NCBI RefSeq assembly: GCF_000429265.1
Contig: NZ_AUBN01000016.1
Span: 1-64,000, forward strand
Reading direction: 5' to 3'
DNA from: Actinomyces gerencseriae DSM 6844
Lineage (GTDB): Bacteria > Actinomycetota > Actinomycetes > Actinomycetales > Actinomycetaceae
Length of the DNA: 64,000 nt
The notes beneath the pieces are model-generated. The model did not search any database and was not told the origin of the DNA. It saw nothing but the letters and a program-made list of their open reading frames with translations. Below are positions 7,319 through 15,731 of the stretch, piece by piece; within the stretch, counting starts at the first letter, position 1; each line of letters opens with the position of its first letter. The translations under genes and the position numbers were made by a program.

Positions 7319-9928
7319 TCACCTCCTCCGCGAATCGAAATGGTTCATATCGGGCCCACTCGGAGCAGATCCGAATAGGCACGTCGGAACGGAACCGGGC
7401 AGCCAGGGCACGCGGTCGGCAGGCGCGAGAGCAGTCGAGGCCAGTGCCAGCAGAAGCCCGGCGGAGCCCGTCGAATAGTCTGTTGAAAAACGAAGATTCT
7501 GGTCGCCACCGACGAAGGCGCCCTCCGCACGCAGAGCGCAATACAGGTTGAGATGATCGATGTGATACCGGATCGCATCCCGCCCGGGGGCGTCGAGATT
7601 CCTCTGCTCGGCCAGCGCGAGGGCCGCGATCATACCGGCCCGTCCTTGCGTCAGACCGGCGCAAAGGTATATGGCACTGAACGCGGGACGCATCAACTTG
7701 GGCAGCAGGGCGCGCAATTCCTCGTCATCACGGCGAGTCAGATACGCCTGCGCCACGAGGCCGATGCCGACGCCACCGTGGGCAAGATACGGGAGGAGGC
7801 GGTTACCATCCTTGACCTGGAACGAGCCGTCCTGGTCATTTTCGACGCAGCACGCCAGGTCGAGTTTCAAGGCGCGGCCCGCCGCGTCCACGACATCGTC
7901 GCAACCGAGCTGCTCGGCCGCCAGCAGCAGCGCCAGCGACACTCCGCTCCATCCTTGGAATAGTCCCGCCTTCCAGGAGGGCGCCGACGAGGAGACGTCA
8001 TGCGTGCCGACTGCGGATGACACCCCATCCAGTAGCCGCTCCACAGTCTCATAGCAGAGCCCGGTCAGACTCGGTTCACGGCGGCGCAGGGACAGAAGCC
8101 CCATAAGAGTTCCCGCGGCGCCCGCCCGCAGGCCAACACCCGCGGGAATCCGCAGGCCGCTGCCCACGGATGCCTCCAACCATCGGGCGAGACGATCGGT
8201 CTCCCCGAGCTCATCGAGCACCGTTGCGACCCCCAACGATCCTGTGAAGAGAGAATCATTCTCCAGGCGGCAGCTCGCGGGCAAACCGTCCAAGAACATC
8301 TCTGCGATCTCGGATGAGAGCCCGCCGGTACGATGCAGAGCCAGTACGACCCCCGCGGAACCGCTCCATATGTCTACGGCGCCATCGCCTTTGAACTGCG
8401 CAATATCGCCCGGAAACAGGCGGTCGGAGAAGCGTCCCGCCGTCGATATGATCCCCCGCCGCAGGTCGTCGCGGCCCCGAGTCGTATCGAAATGGTCGCG
8501 CGGGGCCGCATCGAACCCATCGTAGTGATCATGGGAGGGCTCATTCGAGAGCGCCCTGGTTTCCTTTATCAGACCGGCGGCGTTCCGGCCGAAGAATTCT
8601 TCCGCGAACGCGATATGCTCATGCGCCACCCCCGGGGCCAGTTGCAGGATGTTGTTCAACGGCACGAATAGATACAGGGCGATTCGATACAGGGCGAAGA
8701 AGTCCTCCGCATATCGGTCCCCCGCCCGCGGAGGGATGAATCCCGGTGTTCCGAGCGCCCGATCGGTGTCGGACGCCCTGGCGGCCTCGAAATCTATCAC
8801 GGATACGTCGGCGGATTCGGTCACCAGAATGTTATCGGGCTGAACGTCCCCTATCGAGATCCCTCGCGAATGCGCCTCGTCCAGAACCGAGCGGACTCTC
8901 CCCACTATATGAGCAACCCGCTTCACGTACCGCTCGACCGCGTCCGACGGCGGCGAGAACGAACTCGCCGGATTGTTCAACGAGACATCCGCGGACAAGG
9001 CGTGCCCATCGACCTGGCTCATGATCAGAAAACGATGCTCCCACACATCGAGCACGTCTATGATCTCGGGGACGCCTGGAATCCCCTTCAGCGCGCTCAT
9101 CATGCTCGCCTCGTGCCCCACCCTTTCGAAGCCGCTGCGGTGCAGCCCGTCGAGTCCCGCGTACCTGCGCCCCTCCTTGATGATGACCGGCCTCTCGCTC
9201 CGAGGCGCTCTCCCCAGATAAACACCGCCTCCGTTGGAGTAGTGAATCGCCTCCTCGACCACGAAGGGCAACTCCGGAGAATCATCATTGTAGCGCTCGT
9301 ATGCATCTTTTAAGAATTCAGGGATGACAACCCACTCGGGAACCTGGAATATTGGTTCGCGCCGATCGGGGACGAGCTCGCCGTCGGGCCCGATGATTGC
9401 AGGAATCGTTTCCCCGTCCTCCCCCTCGGTGAACATGGGCTTGAATCCGCCGTAACGGACATGAACCGGACCCTCCCCCCAGCGCAGATCAGAAAGGATG
9501 TAGGGCCCCGCTGAACCCCTCAGCATCTCGCCCAGCTCGCGGACCACCCTCTCCAAGACGGCCTCGTCGCCCGGATAAATGGTGATGAATTTGCCCGAAC
9601 CGCTGCGGTCGGCGTACTTCGCGTTTCGGGAGAGCATGCTATGCCGAGTGGGGTTGAACTTGAAGGCGAGGCCCGCCCTGAAGCACATACCAGCCGTGCG
9701 GGACAAAACGTCCTGCGCATTTTCAGGGGTCGTCGACACGTGGATCTTCCACCCTTGAACCGGCAAGCGAAGCGAAGGGGGCTCCACATGGCGCCACCCC
9801 TCCGTGAGACTGCTGGACCATCCCGTGGGCAGCGGGCCGATATCGAACGGCTCCTCATCGAGAACCCTGGGCAGATCATAGAAATAAGGATCGCCCTGGC
9901 AGAACTCGAGATACTCGATATTCACCAC
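7319..9928 (-). CDS. lanKC: Class III lanthipeptide synthetase (lyase-kinase-cyclase)
   Basis: 869 residues. The N-terminus YLEFCQGDPYFYD is the hallmark opening of class III LanKC enzymes (lyase domain to about 200). A Ser/Thr-kinase-like domain follows, with the Gly-rich GGGVYLG (about 233), Lys in VIIKEGR (251), catalytic loop GDVQPDN (D361, N366) and metal site IDFE (D379). The C-terminal LanC-like cyclase (about 480-869) lacks the Cys-Cys-His zinc ligands of classes I, II and IV: the places read LAHGGVG and CAGLTQGRAG. It would phosphorylate Ser in the LanA core, eliminate phosphate, and catalyse Cys addition. The start is GTG 9928 behind AGAGGTGAG; GTG 9925 is possible. It is first in the operon, with lanA 5 nt downstream. 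Confidence 0.93.
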   Translation of the reverse strand: MVNIEYLEFCQGDPYFYDLPRVLDEEPFDIGPLPTGWSSSLTEGWRHVEPPSLRLPVQGWKIHVSTTPENAQDVLSRTAGMCFRAGLAFKFNPTRHSMLSRNAKYADRSGSGKFITIYPGDEAVLERVVRELGEMLRGSAGPYILSDLRWGEGPVHVRYGGFKPMFTEGEDGETIPAIIGPDGELVPDRREPIFQVPEWVVIPEFLKDAYERYNDDSPELPFVVEEAIHYSNGGGVYLGRAPRSERPVIIKEGRRYAGLDGLHRSGFERVGHEASMMSALKGIPGVPEIIDVLDVWEHRFLIMSQVDGHALSADVSLNNPASSFSPPSDAVERYVKRVAHIVGRVRSVLDEAHSRGISIGDVQPDNILVTESADVSVIDFEAARASDTDRALGTPGFIPPRAGDRYAEDFFALYRIALYLFVPLNNILQLAPGVAHEHIAFAEEFFGRNAAGLIKETRALSNEPSHDHYDGFDAAPRDHFDTTRGRDDLRRGIISTAGRFSDRLFPGDIAQFKGDGAVDIWSGSAGVVLALHRTGGLSSEIAEMFLDGLPASCRLENDSLFTGSLGVATVLDELGETDRLARWLEASVGSGLRIPAGVGLRAGAAGTLMGLLSLRRREPSLTGLCYETVERLLDGVSSAVGTHDVSSSAPSWKAGLFQGWSGVSLALLLAAEQLGCDDVVDAAGRALKLDLACCVENDQDGSFQVKDGNRLLPYLAHGGVGIGLVAQAYLTRRDDEELRALLPKLMRPAFSAIYLCAGLTQGRAGMIAALALAEQRNLDAPGRDAIRYHIDHLNLYCALRAEGAFVGGDQNLRFSTDYSTGSAGLLLALASTALAPADRVPWLPGSVPTCLFGSAPSGPDMNHFDSRRR

Positions 9929-9993
9929 GAGGGTCTCACCTCTTAGACGCCGCGACAGGGCAGGCTCATGCGGCTCAGGGATAGGAGTTCAGA

Positions 9994-10044
9994 GAATCGC
10001 CTGCGCGATTCAGGAGTCTAAGACCGACGTCGGGGGGCCGACAA
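9994..10044 (-). promoter_or_regulatory. Candidate promoter and operator of the lanthipeptide operon
   Basis: On the minus strand TTGTCG (10044-10039) and TAGACT (10020-10015) are 18 nt apart, a plausible sigma70-type promoter. Just downstream is a perfect 7-bp palindrome GAATCGC-4-GCGATTC (9994-10011), which could be an operator or a 5' hairpin. No regulator gene lies in the operon. This is assignment by eye. Confidence 0.35.
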
Positions 10045-10072
10045 TAGGAACTTGGTCCCGGACAGTGGGAAT

Positions 10073-11422
10073 TCAGCCCCGGGAGAAGAATCCTCGCCTG
10101 CGCCCCTGCTGCGCCGCGGGCGGGATCAGCGATGCGGGCTGGTCCAGGCGCCCCTCCGCCAGGGCCTGTCCCATCGCGGGCCACACGGGCAGACGCGCCA
10201 TGAGGGTCGCCTGCAAGGCATGGTAGATGTCCGGATGCCCCTTCCATGTGCGGGTGGACGGCCAGTTGTCCCGATCGAGCTCGTGGATCCACACGCCCGG
10301 CGTCTTGATGAGGTACTCCTCGGTGTAGTCGACCCAGCTCCGGTAGCAGTGCTCGTAGTGCTCGACCTCGATCTCGCCGCGACCGTCGTCGAGCAGCGCG
10401 CGGCGCAGGGCCGCGGCGGCGCTGATGGCCTCGCAGGCCACCCAGTGCATGCGCTCGTGGACGATCGGAGTGCCGCCGAAGTCCGTGGTGTAGACGAAGC
10501 CGGGGCCTCCGTCCACGCGCCAGCCGTCGGTGCGGGCACGGTCGAAGAGCTCCTCGGCGGCGTCGAGCATCCAGTCCGGCACGGGCAGGGAGCGGGCCAC
10601 GAGCGCCGCGCGCGCCTGGACGGTCAGTCGGGCCCACTCCAGGCCGTGGCCCGGTGTGGCGCCGTAGGGGCGGAAGGGATGGGCCGGCTGATCCTTGTTG
10701 TAGTCCAGGTCGGGACGCCAGTGCGCGTCGTAGTGCTCGGGCAGGCGCCAGTCATTGGCCCGCGCCTGGACGTTGACGGCGAAGTCGATGATCTGGACGG
10801 CGCGCGCGAGCCAGGTGAGGTCTCCGGTGACGTCGGCGGTGGCGAGATAGGCCTCGACCGTGTGCATGGCCGCATTGATGCCGCGGTAGTCCTCGGGGTC
10901 GCTGAAGTCGTAGGCGAAGGACTCCACCGGCAGGCCGTACTCCTCATCCCACCAGTAGCGGTTCTGCACGGCCATGGCGTCGCGCAGGAGCTCGTGGGCG
11001 CCGGGGCGGTCGGCGGCGGTGGCGGCCGCAGCGGCCAGCAGGACGAAGGCGTGCTGGTAGCACTCCTTGCGGCCGCGGGGGTCCGCGGGCACGCCGCGCC
11101 CCTGGTCGTCCGGCTCATGGCCGACGGCGGAGTACCAGCCGCCGTGCTCGGTATCGCGCATGACCCGGCTCAGGGCGCGCACGCCGTGGTCGGCGTAGCG
11201 GCGGCAGCCGGGGATGCCCATGAGGGTGCCCAGCGAGAAGGCGAAGGTCATGCGGCCGGTGATCCACAGCTCGACGGGATGGGATGCATCGATCCTGCCA
11301 TCCTCGCCGATCCACCCGAATCCCGCCGGGAGCCTGGCCGCCCGTGCGAAGCGGAGCAGCGCGTGCGTCTCCCCGGCCAGCCAACGGTTATGCTCCGGTG
11401 CTCCGAACCATCCCAGTCCCAT
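10073..11422 (-). CDS. AGE-family sugar isomerase/epimerase (YihS/mannose-isomerase-like)
   Basis: 449 residues of the N-acylglucosamine 2-epimerase (alpha6/alpha6 barrel) family. Characteristic blocks include ELWITGRMTFAFSLG near residue 52, GGWYSAVG, the central ATPGHGLEWARL (His about 255) and the C-terminal WKGHPDIYHALQ. The two His of the latter blocks match the proton-transfer pair of YihS and AGE enzymes. Members interconvert aldoses and ketoses such as mannose/fructose or glucose/mannose in the cytoplasm. It diverges from the ROK/ABC/alpha-mannosidase genes, so mannose released from alpha-mannosides is a sensible substrate. The exact sugar cannot be read from sequence. Confidence 0.8.
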   Translation of the reverse strand: MGLGWFGAPEHNRWLAGETHALLRFARAARLPAGFGWIGEDGRIDASHPVELWITGRMTFAFSLGTLMGIPGCRRYADHGVRALSRVMRDTEHGGWYSAVGHEPDDQGRGVPADPRGRKECYQHAFVLLAAAAATAADRPGAHELLRDAMAVQNRYWWDEEYGLPVESFAYDFSDPEDYRGINAAMHTVEAYLATADVTGDLTWLARAVQIIDFAVNVQARANDWRLPEHYDAHWRPDLDYNKDQPAHPFRPYGATPGHGLEWARLTVQARAALVARSLPVPDWMLDAAEELFDRARTDGWRVDGGPGFVYTTDFGGTPIVHERMHWVACEAISAAAALRRALLDDGRGEIEVEHYEHCYRSWVDYTEEYLIKTPGVWIHELDRDNWPSTRTWKGHPDIYHALQATLMARLPVWPAMGQALAEGRLDQPASLIPPAAQQGRRRGFFSRG

Positions 11423-11633
11423 GAGTCCTCCTCGACCCGGTCGATGCCCTCGTTCGTCGATGCTCTCAACGGCCCGCGCTTGACAGGCAGGGATCGGACA
11501 AGAGACACGGTAGCAGGCGACTCGGCCACCGGACCATCATCGGGATGGCCGAATCATCGCCCGTCCATTCCGCCGCCGCCCTACGATGGCCGTGTCATCG
11601 CCGGATCGGGCCCGGGAATGCGAGGGGGGCGCA

Positions 11634-12866
11634 ATGAGAAGCGGCAGCAATCTCCCCCGAGTCGGGGACTTCAATCGAGCCATCGTCCTGGAGGCCATCC
11701 GCCATTCCGGCGGCGGGCTGACGCGCGCGACCCTGAGCCGGATGACGGGTCTCGCCCCGCAAACGATCTCGAACAGCATTCGCGATCTCCTGGGACGGGG
11801 CCTCGTCGTCGAGGCCGGGCAGTCCCCCAGCGAGGGGCGCGGGCGACCGGGCAGGGTGCTGCAGCTCGATCCGAGCGGCCGCTACGCCGTCGGCGTCCAC
11901 ATCGACCCGGCCTCCCTGGGCATCGTCATCCTGAACCTGGCGGGCGCGCTCATCGCCGAGTCCTACGAGCCGTTGCCCGGCGCGGACCGTCCCGCCGCCC
12001 TCACCTCCCACCTGTCGGCCCAGATCGACGCCCTCGTGACGCGCGCCTCGATCCCGGCCGAACAGCTGCTCGGCATCGGTCTGGCGGCACCGGGACCGCT
12101 CGAGGAGGGGACCGGCACGGTGAGCCCGCCGCTGCTGCCCGGCTGGGACCGGATCCCCCTGCGCGACGCCCTGACGGCCTCGAGCCACTCGGTGGTCCTG
12201 CTCGACAAGGACGTGACCGCCGCGGCGAAGGCACGCGTCTGGCAGGCGGGCGAGGGCCGGACGCCGGACTTCCTCTATCTCTACGTGGGCGCCGGCGTGG
12301 CCATGGCCGCGGTGATCGACGGCGAGGTCATCCGCGGCCGCAGCGGGAACGCCGGCGAGGCCGGGCACCTGACGGGGGACCCCGCCGGACCGGAGTGCAG
12401 CTGCGGCAAGCGCGGCTGCCTGGGCGCGAGCATCGGCGAGTTCGAGATGGTCCGCCACGCCCGTGACGCCGGGATCCCCCTCTCGGGCGTCCCCGGCTCA
12501 CGCGATCCGCGCGAAGTGGACGCGGCGTTCTTCGAGCTCCTGCGCCTGGCCGACGACGGGGACCCGACGGCGGCGGGACTGTTCGACGAGGCGGGTCGTT
12601 CCGCGGCGATGGCGGTCACGATGGTCGGCGAGCTCCTGGAGACCGACACCGTGATCATCGGCGGACCGCGCTGGGACCCCATGCGCCGTCTGGTCGAGCC
12701 CTCGATGCGCCCGGTCCTGGACGGTCACCGGGTTCATGGAGCGGCCCGGCCCATCACCCTGGACACCGACCCGCTGGGATGGCGCGCCGGCGCGGTCGGC
12801 GCCGCGTGCCTCATCCTCGACGAGGTCTTCACCCCCAAGTCGTCCACACTCCTGATCAATCCCTGA
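11634..12866 (+). CDS. ROK-family transcriptional regulator of the alpha-mannoside module
   Basis: About 410 residues. An N-terminal winged helix (LTRATLSRMTGLAPQTISNS, then IRDLLGRGLV) is followed by a ROK sugar-kinase-like domain with the zinc motif CSCGKRGCLGA (about residue 256) and YVGAGVAMAAVIDGEVIRGRSG. The regulator class (NagC/Mlc-like) binds DNA until a sugar ligand is sensed. I start at ATG 11634 because GAGGGGGGCG lies just upstream and the protein then begins MRSGSNLPRVGDFNRAIVLE; ATG 11586 in frame is the alternative. It is divergent from the AGE isomerase and upstream of the importer and GH38 genes, the likely targets. Confidence 0.85.
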   Translation: MRSGSNLPRVGDFNRAIVLEAIRHSGGGLTRATLSRMTGLAPQTISNSIRDLLGRGLVVEAGQSPSEGRGRPGRVLQLDPSGRYAVGVHIDPASLGIVILNLAGALIAESYEPLPGADRPAALTSHLSAQIDALVTRASIPAEQLLGIGLAAPGPLEEGTGTVSPPLLPGWDRIPLRDALTASSHSVVLLDKDVTAAAKARVWQAGEGRTPDFLYLYVGAGVAMAAVIDGEVIRGRSGNAGEAGHLTGDPAGPECSCGKRGCLGASIGEFEMVRHARDAGIPLSGVPGSRDPREVDAAFFELLRLADDGDPTAAGLFDEAGRSAAMAVTMVGELLETDTVIIGGPRWDPMRRLVEPSMRPVLDGHRVHGAARPITLDTDPLGWRAGAVGAACLILDEVFTPKSSTLLINP

Positions 12867-12933
12867 GCGCCGGATCGGGCCCGTGGGCGCCGGACCGACG
12901 TCGGGAATCCGTCGGGCGATGCACTCGGTGCTC

Positions 12934-13110
12934 GCGCGGTCGTACGCGCCCCCGCGCGGTCGTACGCGCCCCCGCGCGGTCGTACGCGCCCCCGCGCGGT
13001 CGTACCTTAGAAGGGCTCTAAGGTACGACCGCGCGCATCCGGGTACGACCACGCAGGCCCGGGTACGACCACGCGCCGCAAGGTACGACCCGGTGCGGAC
13101 AGGTACGACC
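12934..13110. repeat. 20-bp-pitch mirror array, copy 1 (4 left + 5 right boxes)
   Basis: Four GGTCGTAC boxes start at 12938, 12958, 12978 and 12998. Five GTACGACC boxes start at 13023, 13043, 13063, 13083 and 13103. Every step is exactly 20 bp. The halves meet in a near-perfect palindrome, with arms GGTCGTACCTTAGA and TCTAAGGTACGACC around AGGGC. The three left spacers are identical; the right spacers differ. The array fills the gap between the ROK gene and the importer operon. Confidence 0.95.
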
Positions 13111-13200
13111 TGTACGGCGCCGGATGCGACCGCGCTCTCCCCGCTCCACCCCACGCACCGAACCTTCGCATAACGATTCGATAACGGGACAGGACGTCGA

Positions 13201-13230
13201 TTGACATTTTGCCCATTTGATGGAGTTAAT
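13201..13230 (+). promoter_or_regulatory. Candidate promoter of the sugar importer/alpha-mannosidase operon
   Basis: TTGACA at 13201-13206 and GTTAAT at 13225-13230, 18 nt apart, in an AT-richer patch 50 nt before the start at 13281. AAAGGAG sits 8 nt before that ATG. Confidence 0.5.
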
Positions 13231-13280
13231 GATACCGCGCGTCCAATGGAGGGCGCCGCAGGTGCAAAGGAGCTCCTCAC

Positions 13281-14762
13281 ATGACCCCGTCGTCCCCATC
13301 ATCCTCGCCCCGCATCACGACCCCGACGCGCTCAGCGCACGCACCCGCCCCTGCACGGCGGGGCTTCGCCCGAGGAGGAGAGCCGGGCTCAGTGCCGGCG
13401 CCCACCCCCACGCGGAGAGCCTTCCTCACCGGAGCCGGCGCCCTCGCCGCCGCGACCGCGCTCACCGCCTGCGGCGGGGGGAAGGACGGGCACTCGGCCT
13501 CGAACCTCAAGGTGGCCTACCAGAAGACGTCCGCCTTCACCCAGCTCGACGCCCTGCTGACCAAGGCCAAGGGCGAGTTCGAGGCCGCCCACCCCGACGT
13601 CACCATCGAGCTCATCCCCATCGAGGCCGAGCAGGACCAGTACTTCACCAAGCTCGCCCTCATGAACGGCTCTCCCTCCACCGCGCCCGACATCATCTAC
13701 GAGGACTCCTTCCAGGTCCGCTCGGACGCCGCTGCCGGGTACCTGCTGCCCATCGACGAGTACGTCGAGTCGTGGGACGACTGGAGCCAGTTCGCCGAGT
13801 CGGCCAGGCAGGCCGGGATCGGAGACGACGGCAGGCTCTACGGCGTCTCCATGGGGACCGACACCCGCGCCATCTACTTCAACAAGACGATCTTCGCCCA
13901 GGCCGGCCTGCCCGCCGACTGGCAGCCCAGGACCTGGGCCGAGATCCTCGACGCCGCCCGCACCATCAGGACCAAGGTGCCCGACGTCATCCCGCTCAAT
14001 GTCTTCGCGGGCAAGGCCGCCGGCGAGGCCACGAGCATGCAGGGGTTCGAGATGCTGCTCTCCGGGACCGAGGGGACGTTCCTCTACGACGCCGAGACCG
14101 CCAAGTGGGTGACGGGTTCGAAAGGCTTCACCGACTCACTGACCTTCATGGATACCGTCTACTCCGAGGGACTGGGCCCGTCGCTCGACATCGCCCTGGA
14201 CGCCTCGGTCGGCAACCGCGTATCCACCGAGCTCCTCCCCCAGGGCAAACTGGCGATGGCCATCGACGGCTCATGGATGCCGGGCACCTGGATCTCCGGG
14301 GACAACCCCTGGCCCGAGTGGGAGGAGACCATGGGCTTCGCCAAGATGCCCACCAAGGACGGCCAGGGCGACGGGTTCACCTCGATGTCGGGCGGCTGGA
14401 CCCTCGCCGTCGGCTCGCAGACGGCCAACGCCGACGCGGCCTTCAACTTCATCTCGATCGCGCTGAACTACGAGAACACGCTGAAGTACGACACCGAGAA
14501 CGCCCAGGTCGCCGTGCGTCAGGACGTCGCCCAGTCCCAGGAGTACCTGTCCTACAACTCCAGCTTCGAATTCTTCGTGAGCCTGGTCGCGGTCACCCGC
14601 TTCCGCCCCTCCACCCCGGACTACTCGCAGATCTCCGGGAACATCCAGGTCGCCTGCGAGTCCGTCATCACCGACGCCACCACGCCGCAGGAGGCCGCGG
14701 CCGCCTATGACGCCGGCCTCATCAGCATCGTCGGCCAGGACGCCACGGAGGCCGCGTCCTGA
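13281..14762 (+). CDS. Sugar ABC transporter substrate-binding lipoprotein
   Basis: 493 residues. A twin-arginine-like signal (TRRAFLTGAGALAAATALTACG) ends in a lipobox LTAC with the lipidated Cys near residue 61, so the mature protein is anchored outside the membrane. The remainder is a family 1 extracellular solute-binding fold (for example AIYFNKTIFAQAGLPADW, the common sugar-binder hinge motif). It is the receptor for the two permeases that follow with 1-nt overlap and 1-nt spacing. Because the operon ends in an alpha-mannosidase, alpha-linked manno-oligosaccharides are the likely ligand (inference). The ATPase is absent, as is usual where a shared MsiK-type ATPase serves several importers. 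The 50-residue extension before the signal is unusual. Confidence 0.9.
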   Translation: MTPSSPSSSPRITTPTRSAHAPAPARRGFARGGEPGSVPAPTPTRRAFLTGAGALAAATALTACGGGKDGHSASNLKVAYQKTSAFTQLDALLTKAKGEFEAAHPDVTIELIPIEAEQDQYFTKLALMNGSPSTAPDIIYEDSFQVRSDAAAGYLLPIDEYVESWDDWSQFAESARQAGIGDDGRLYGVSMGTDTRAIYFNKTIFAQAGLPADWQPRTWAEILDAARTIRTKVPDVIPLNVFAGKAAGEATSMQGFEMLLSGTEGTFLYDAETAKWVTGSKGFTDSLTFMDTVYSEGLGPSLDIALDASVGNRVSTELLPQGKLAMAIDGSWMPGTWISGDNPWPEWEETMGFAKMPTKDGQGDGFTSMSGGWTLAVGSQTANADAAFNFISIALNYENTLKYDTENAQVAVRQDVAQSQEYLSYNSSFEFFVSLVAVTRFRPSTPDYSQISGNIQVACESVITDATTPQEAAAAYDAGLISIVGQDATEAAS

Positions 14763-15730
14763 TGGACTGGCCGGCTCGGGCCGGGACGACGGCGGGGTGC
14801 TCCGCTCCCGCGCCCCGTCGTCCTCCCCGCCTCAACGCGCATCGCGACCGACCGCTCGGGCAACGGATCAAGCGGCTGGGGCGGATGATCCCGCTGCTAC
14901 CGGCGGTCGTCCTGCTCTCCCTCTTCCTGCTCGGTCCGATCGTCTACTCCCTGTACGGCTCGCTGACGAACCGCGCCCTGAGTGGATACAAGGCCGCCAG
15001 GCCCCGATTCGTCGGCCTGGACAACTACGTTGCCCTGCTGTCCGATTCGGCCTTCCTGAAGTCGGTCGTCCTGACCGGGGTGTTCGTCCTCGCCTCGGCG
15101 ATCATCGGGCAGAACGTCCTGGGCATGATCCTGGCCGTCCTCATGCGCCACTGCGCCCGCCCGATCTCCTCCCTCGTGGGCGGGGTCGTGGTCGTGGCCT
15201 GGACTCTCCCGGAGATCGTGGCGGCCTTCGCCTGCTACGCGTTCTTCGCCTCGGAAGGCACCCTGAACTCGATGCTCGCCCTCATCGGTCTGGAGGGTCC
15301 CAAGTGGCTCCTGGTCCTCCCCATGCTCTCGGTCATCCTCGCCAATGTCTGGCGCGGCACCGCGTTCTCCATGATGCAGTACCACACGGCGCTGTCCGAC
15401 GTGCCCCCGGAGGTCGTGGAGTCCGCGCAGATCGACGGCGCCTCGACGCTCCAGTGCTTCCTGCGCATCACACTGCCCATGATCCGTCGCTCGATCGCCA
15501 CCAATCTCATGCTCACCACGCTCCAGACGCTCGGCGTCTTCACCCTCATCTGGGTCATGACCGGGGGCGGTCCGGGCACCTCCTCCTCCACCCTGCCCGT
15601 CCTGGCCTACCAGGAGGCGTTCAAGTACTCCCACGTGGGCTACGGCACGGCCATCGCCACCGTGACTCTCGTCGTCGGAGCCCTGTTCTCCATCGTCTAC
15701 ATGCGAATCCTCAAACCGGAGGTCGACTGA
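14762..15730 (+). CDS. Sugar ABC transporter permease (MalF-like)
   Basis: 322 residues with six predicted membrane helices. The cytoplasmic EAA loop VPPEVVESAQIDGASTLQCF near residues 217-236 is where the ATPase docks. The start ATG overlaps the previous stop by one base (TGATG). It pairs with the next gene to form the heterodimeric channel of a carbohydrate uptake transporter (CUT1). The N-terminal 40 residues are Arg/Pro-rich and poorly conserved. The function class is firm; the substrate is inferred from the neighbouring alpha-mannosidase. Confidence 0.9.
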   Translation: MDWPARAGTTAGCSAPAPRRPPRLNAHRDRPLGQRIKRLGRMIPLLPAVVLLSLFLLGPIVYSLYGSLTNRALSGYKAARPRFVGLDNYVALLSDSAFLKSVVLTGVFVLASAIIGQNVLGMILAVLMRHCARPISSLVGGVVVVAWTLPEIVAAFACYAFFASEGTLNSMLALIGLEGPKWLLVLPMLSVILANVWRGTAFSMMQYHTALSDVPPEVVESAQIDGASTLQCFLRITLPMIRRSIATNLMLTTLQTLGVFTLIWVMTGGGPGTSSSTLPVLAYQEAFKYSHVGYGTAIATVTLVVGALFSIVYMRILKPEVD

Positions 15731-15731
15731 C

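Noticed and set aside
10052-12466. 804-codon plus-strand frame opposite the AGE isomerase
   Set aside because: A GC-driven shadow of genuine genes on both strands, with no domain signal.
12934-13110. The regularly spaced boxes as a CRISPR array
   Set aside because: The repeat core is only 8 bp, the pitch is 20 bp, the two halves are inverted, and spacers are too short and sometimes identical. No cas genes are present.
12883-13302. Open frames through the 20-bp-pitch arrays (similar at 20309, 31178, 42537 and 52410)
   Set aside because: They arise from the 20-bp repeat (RSY..RGRT-like translations) and lack start signals; the conserved unit is the DNA box, and the frames differ between copies.
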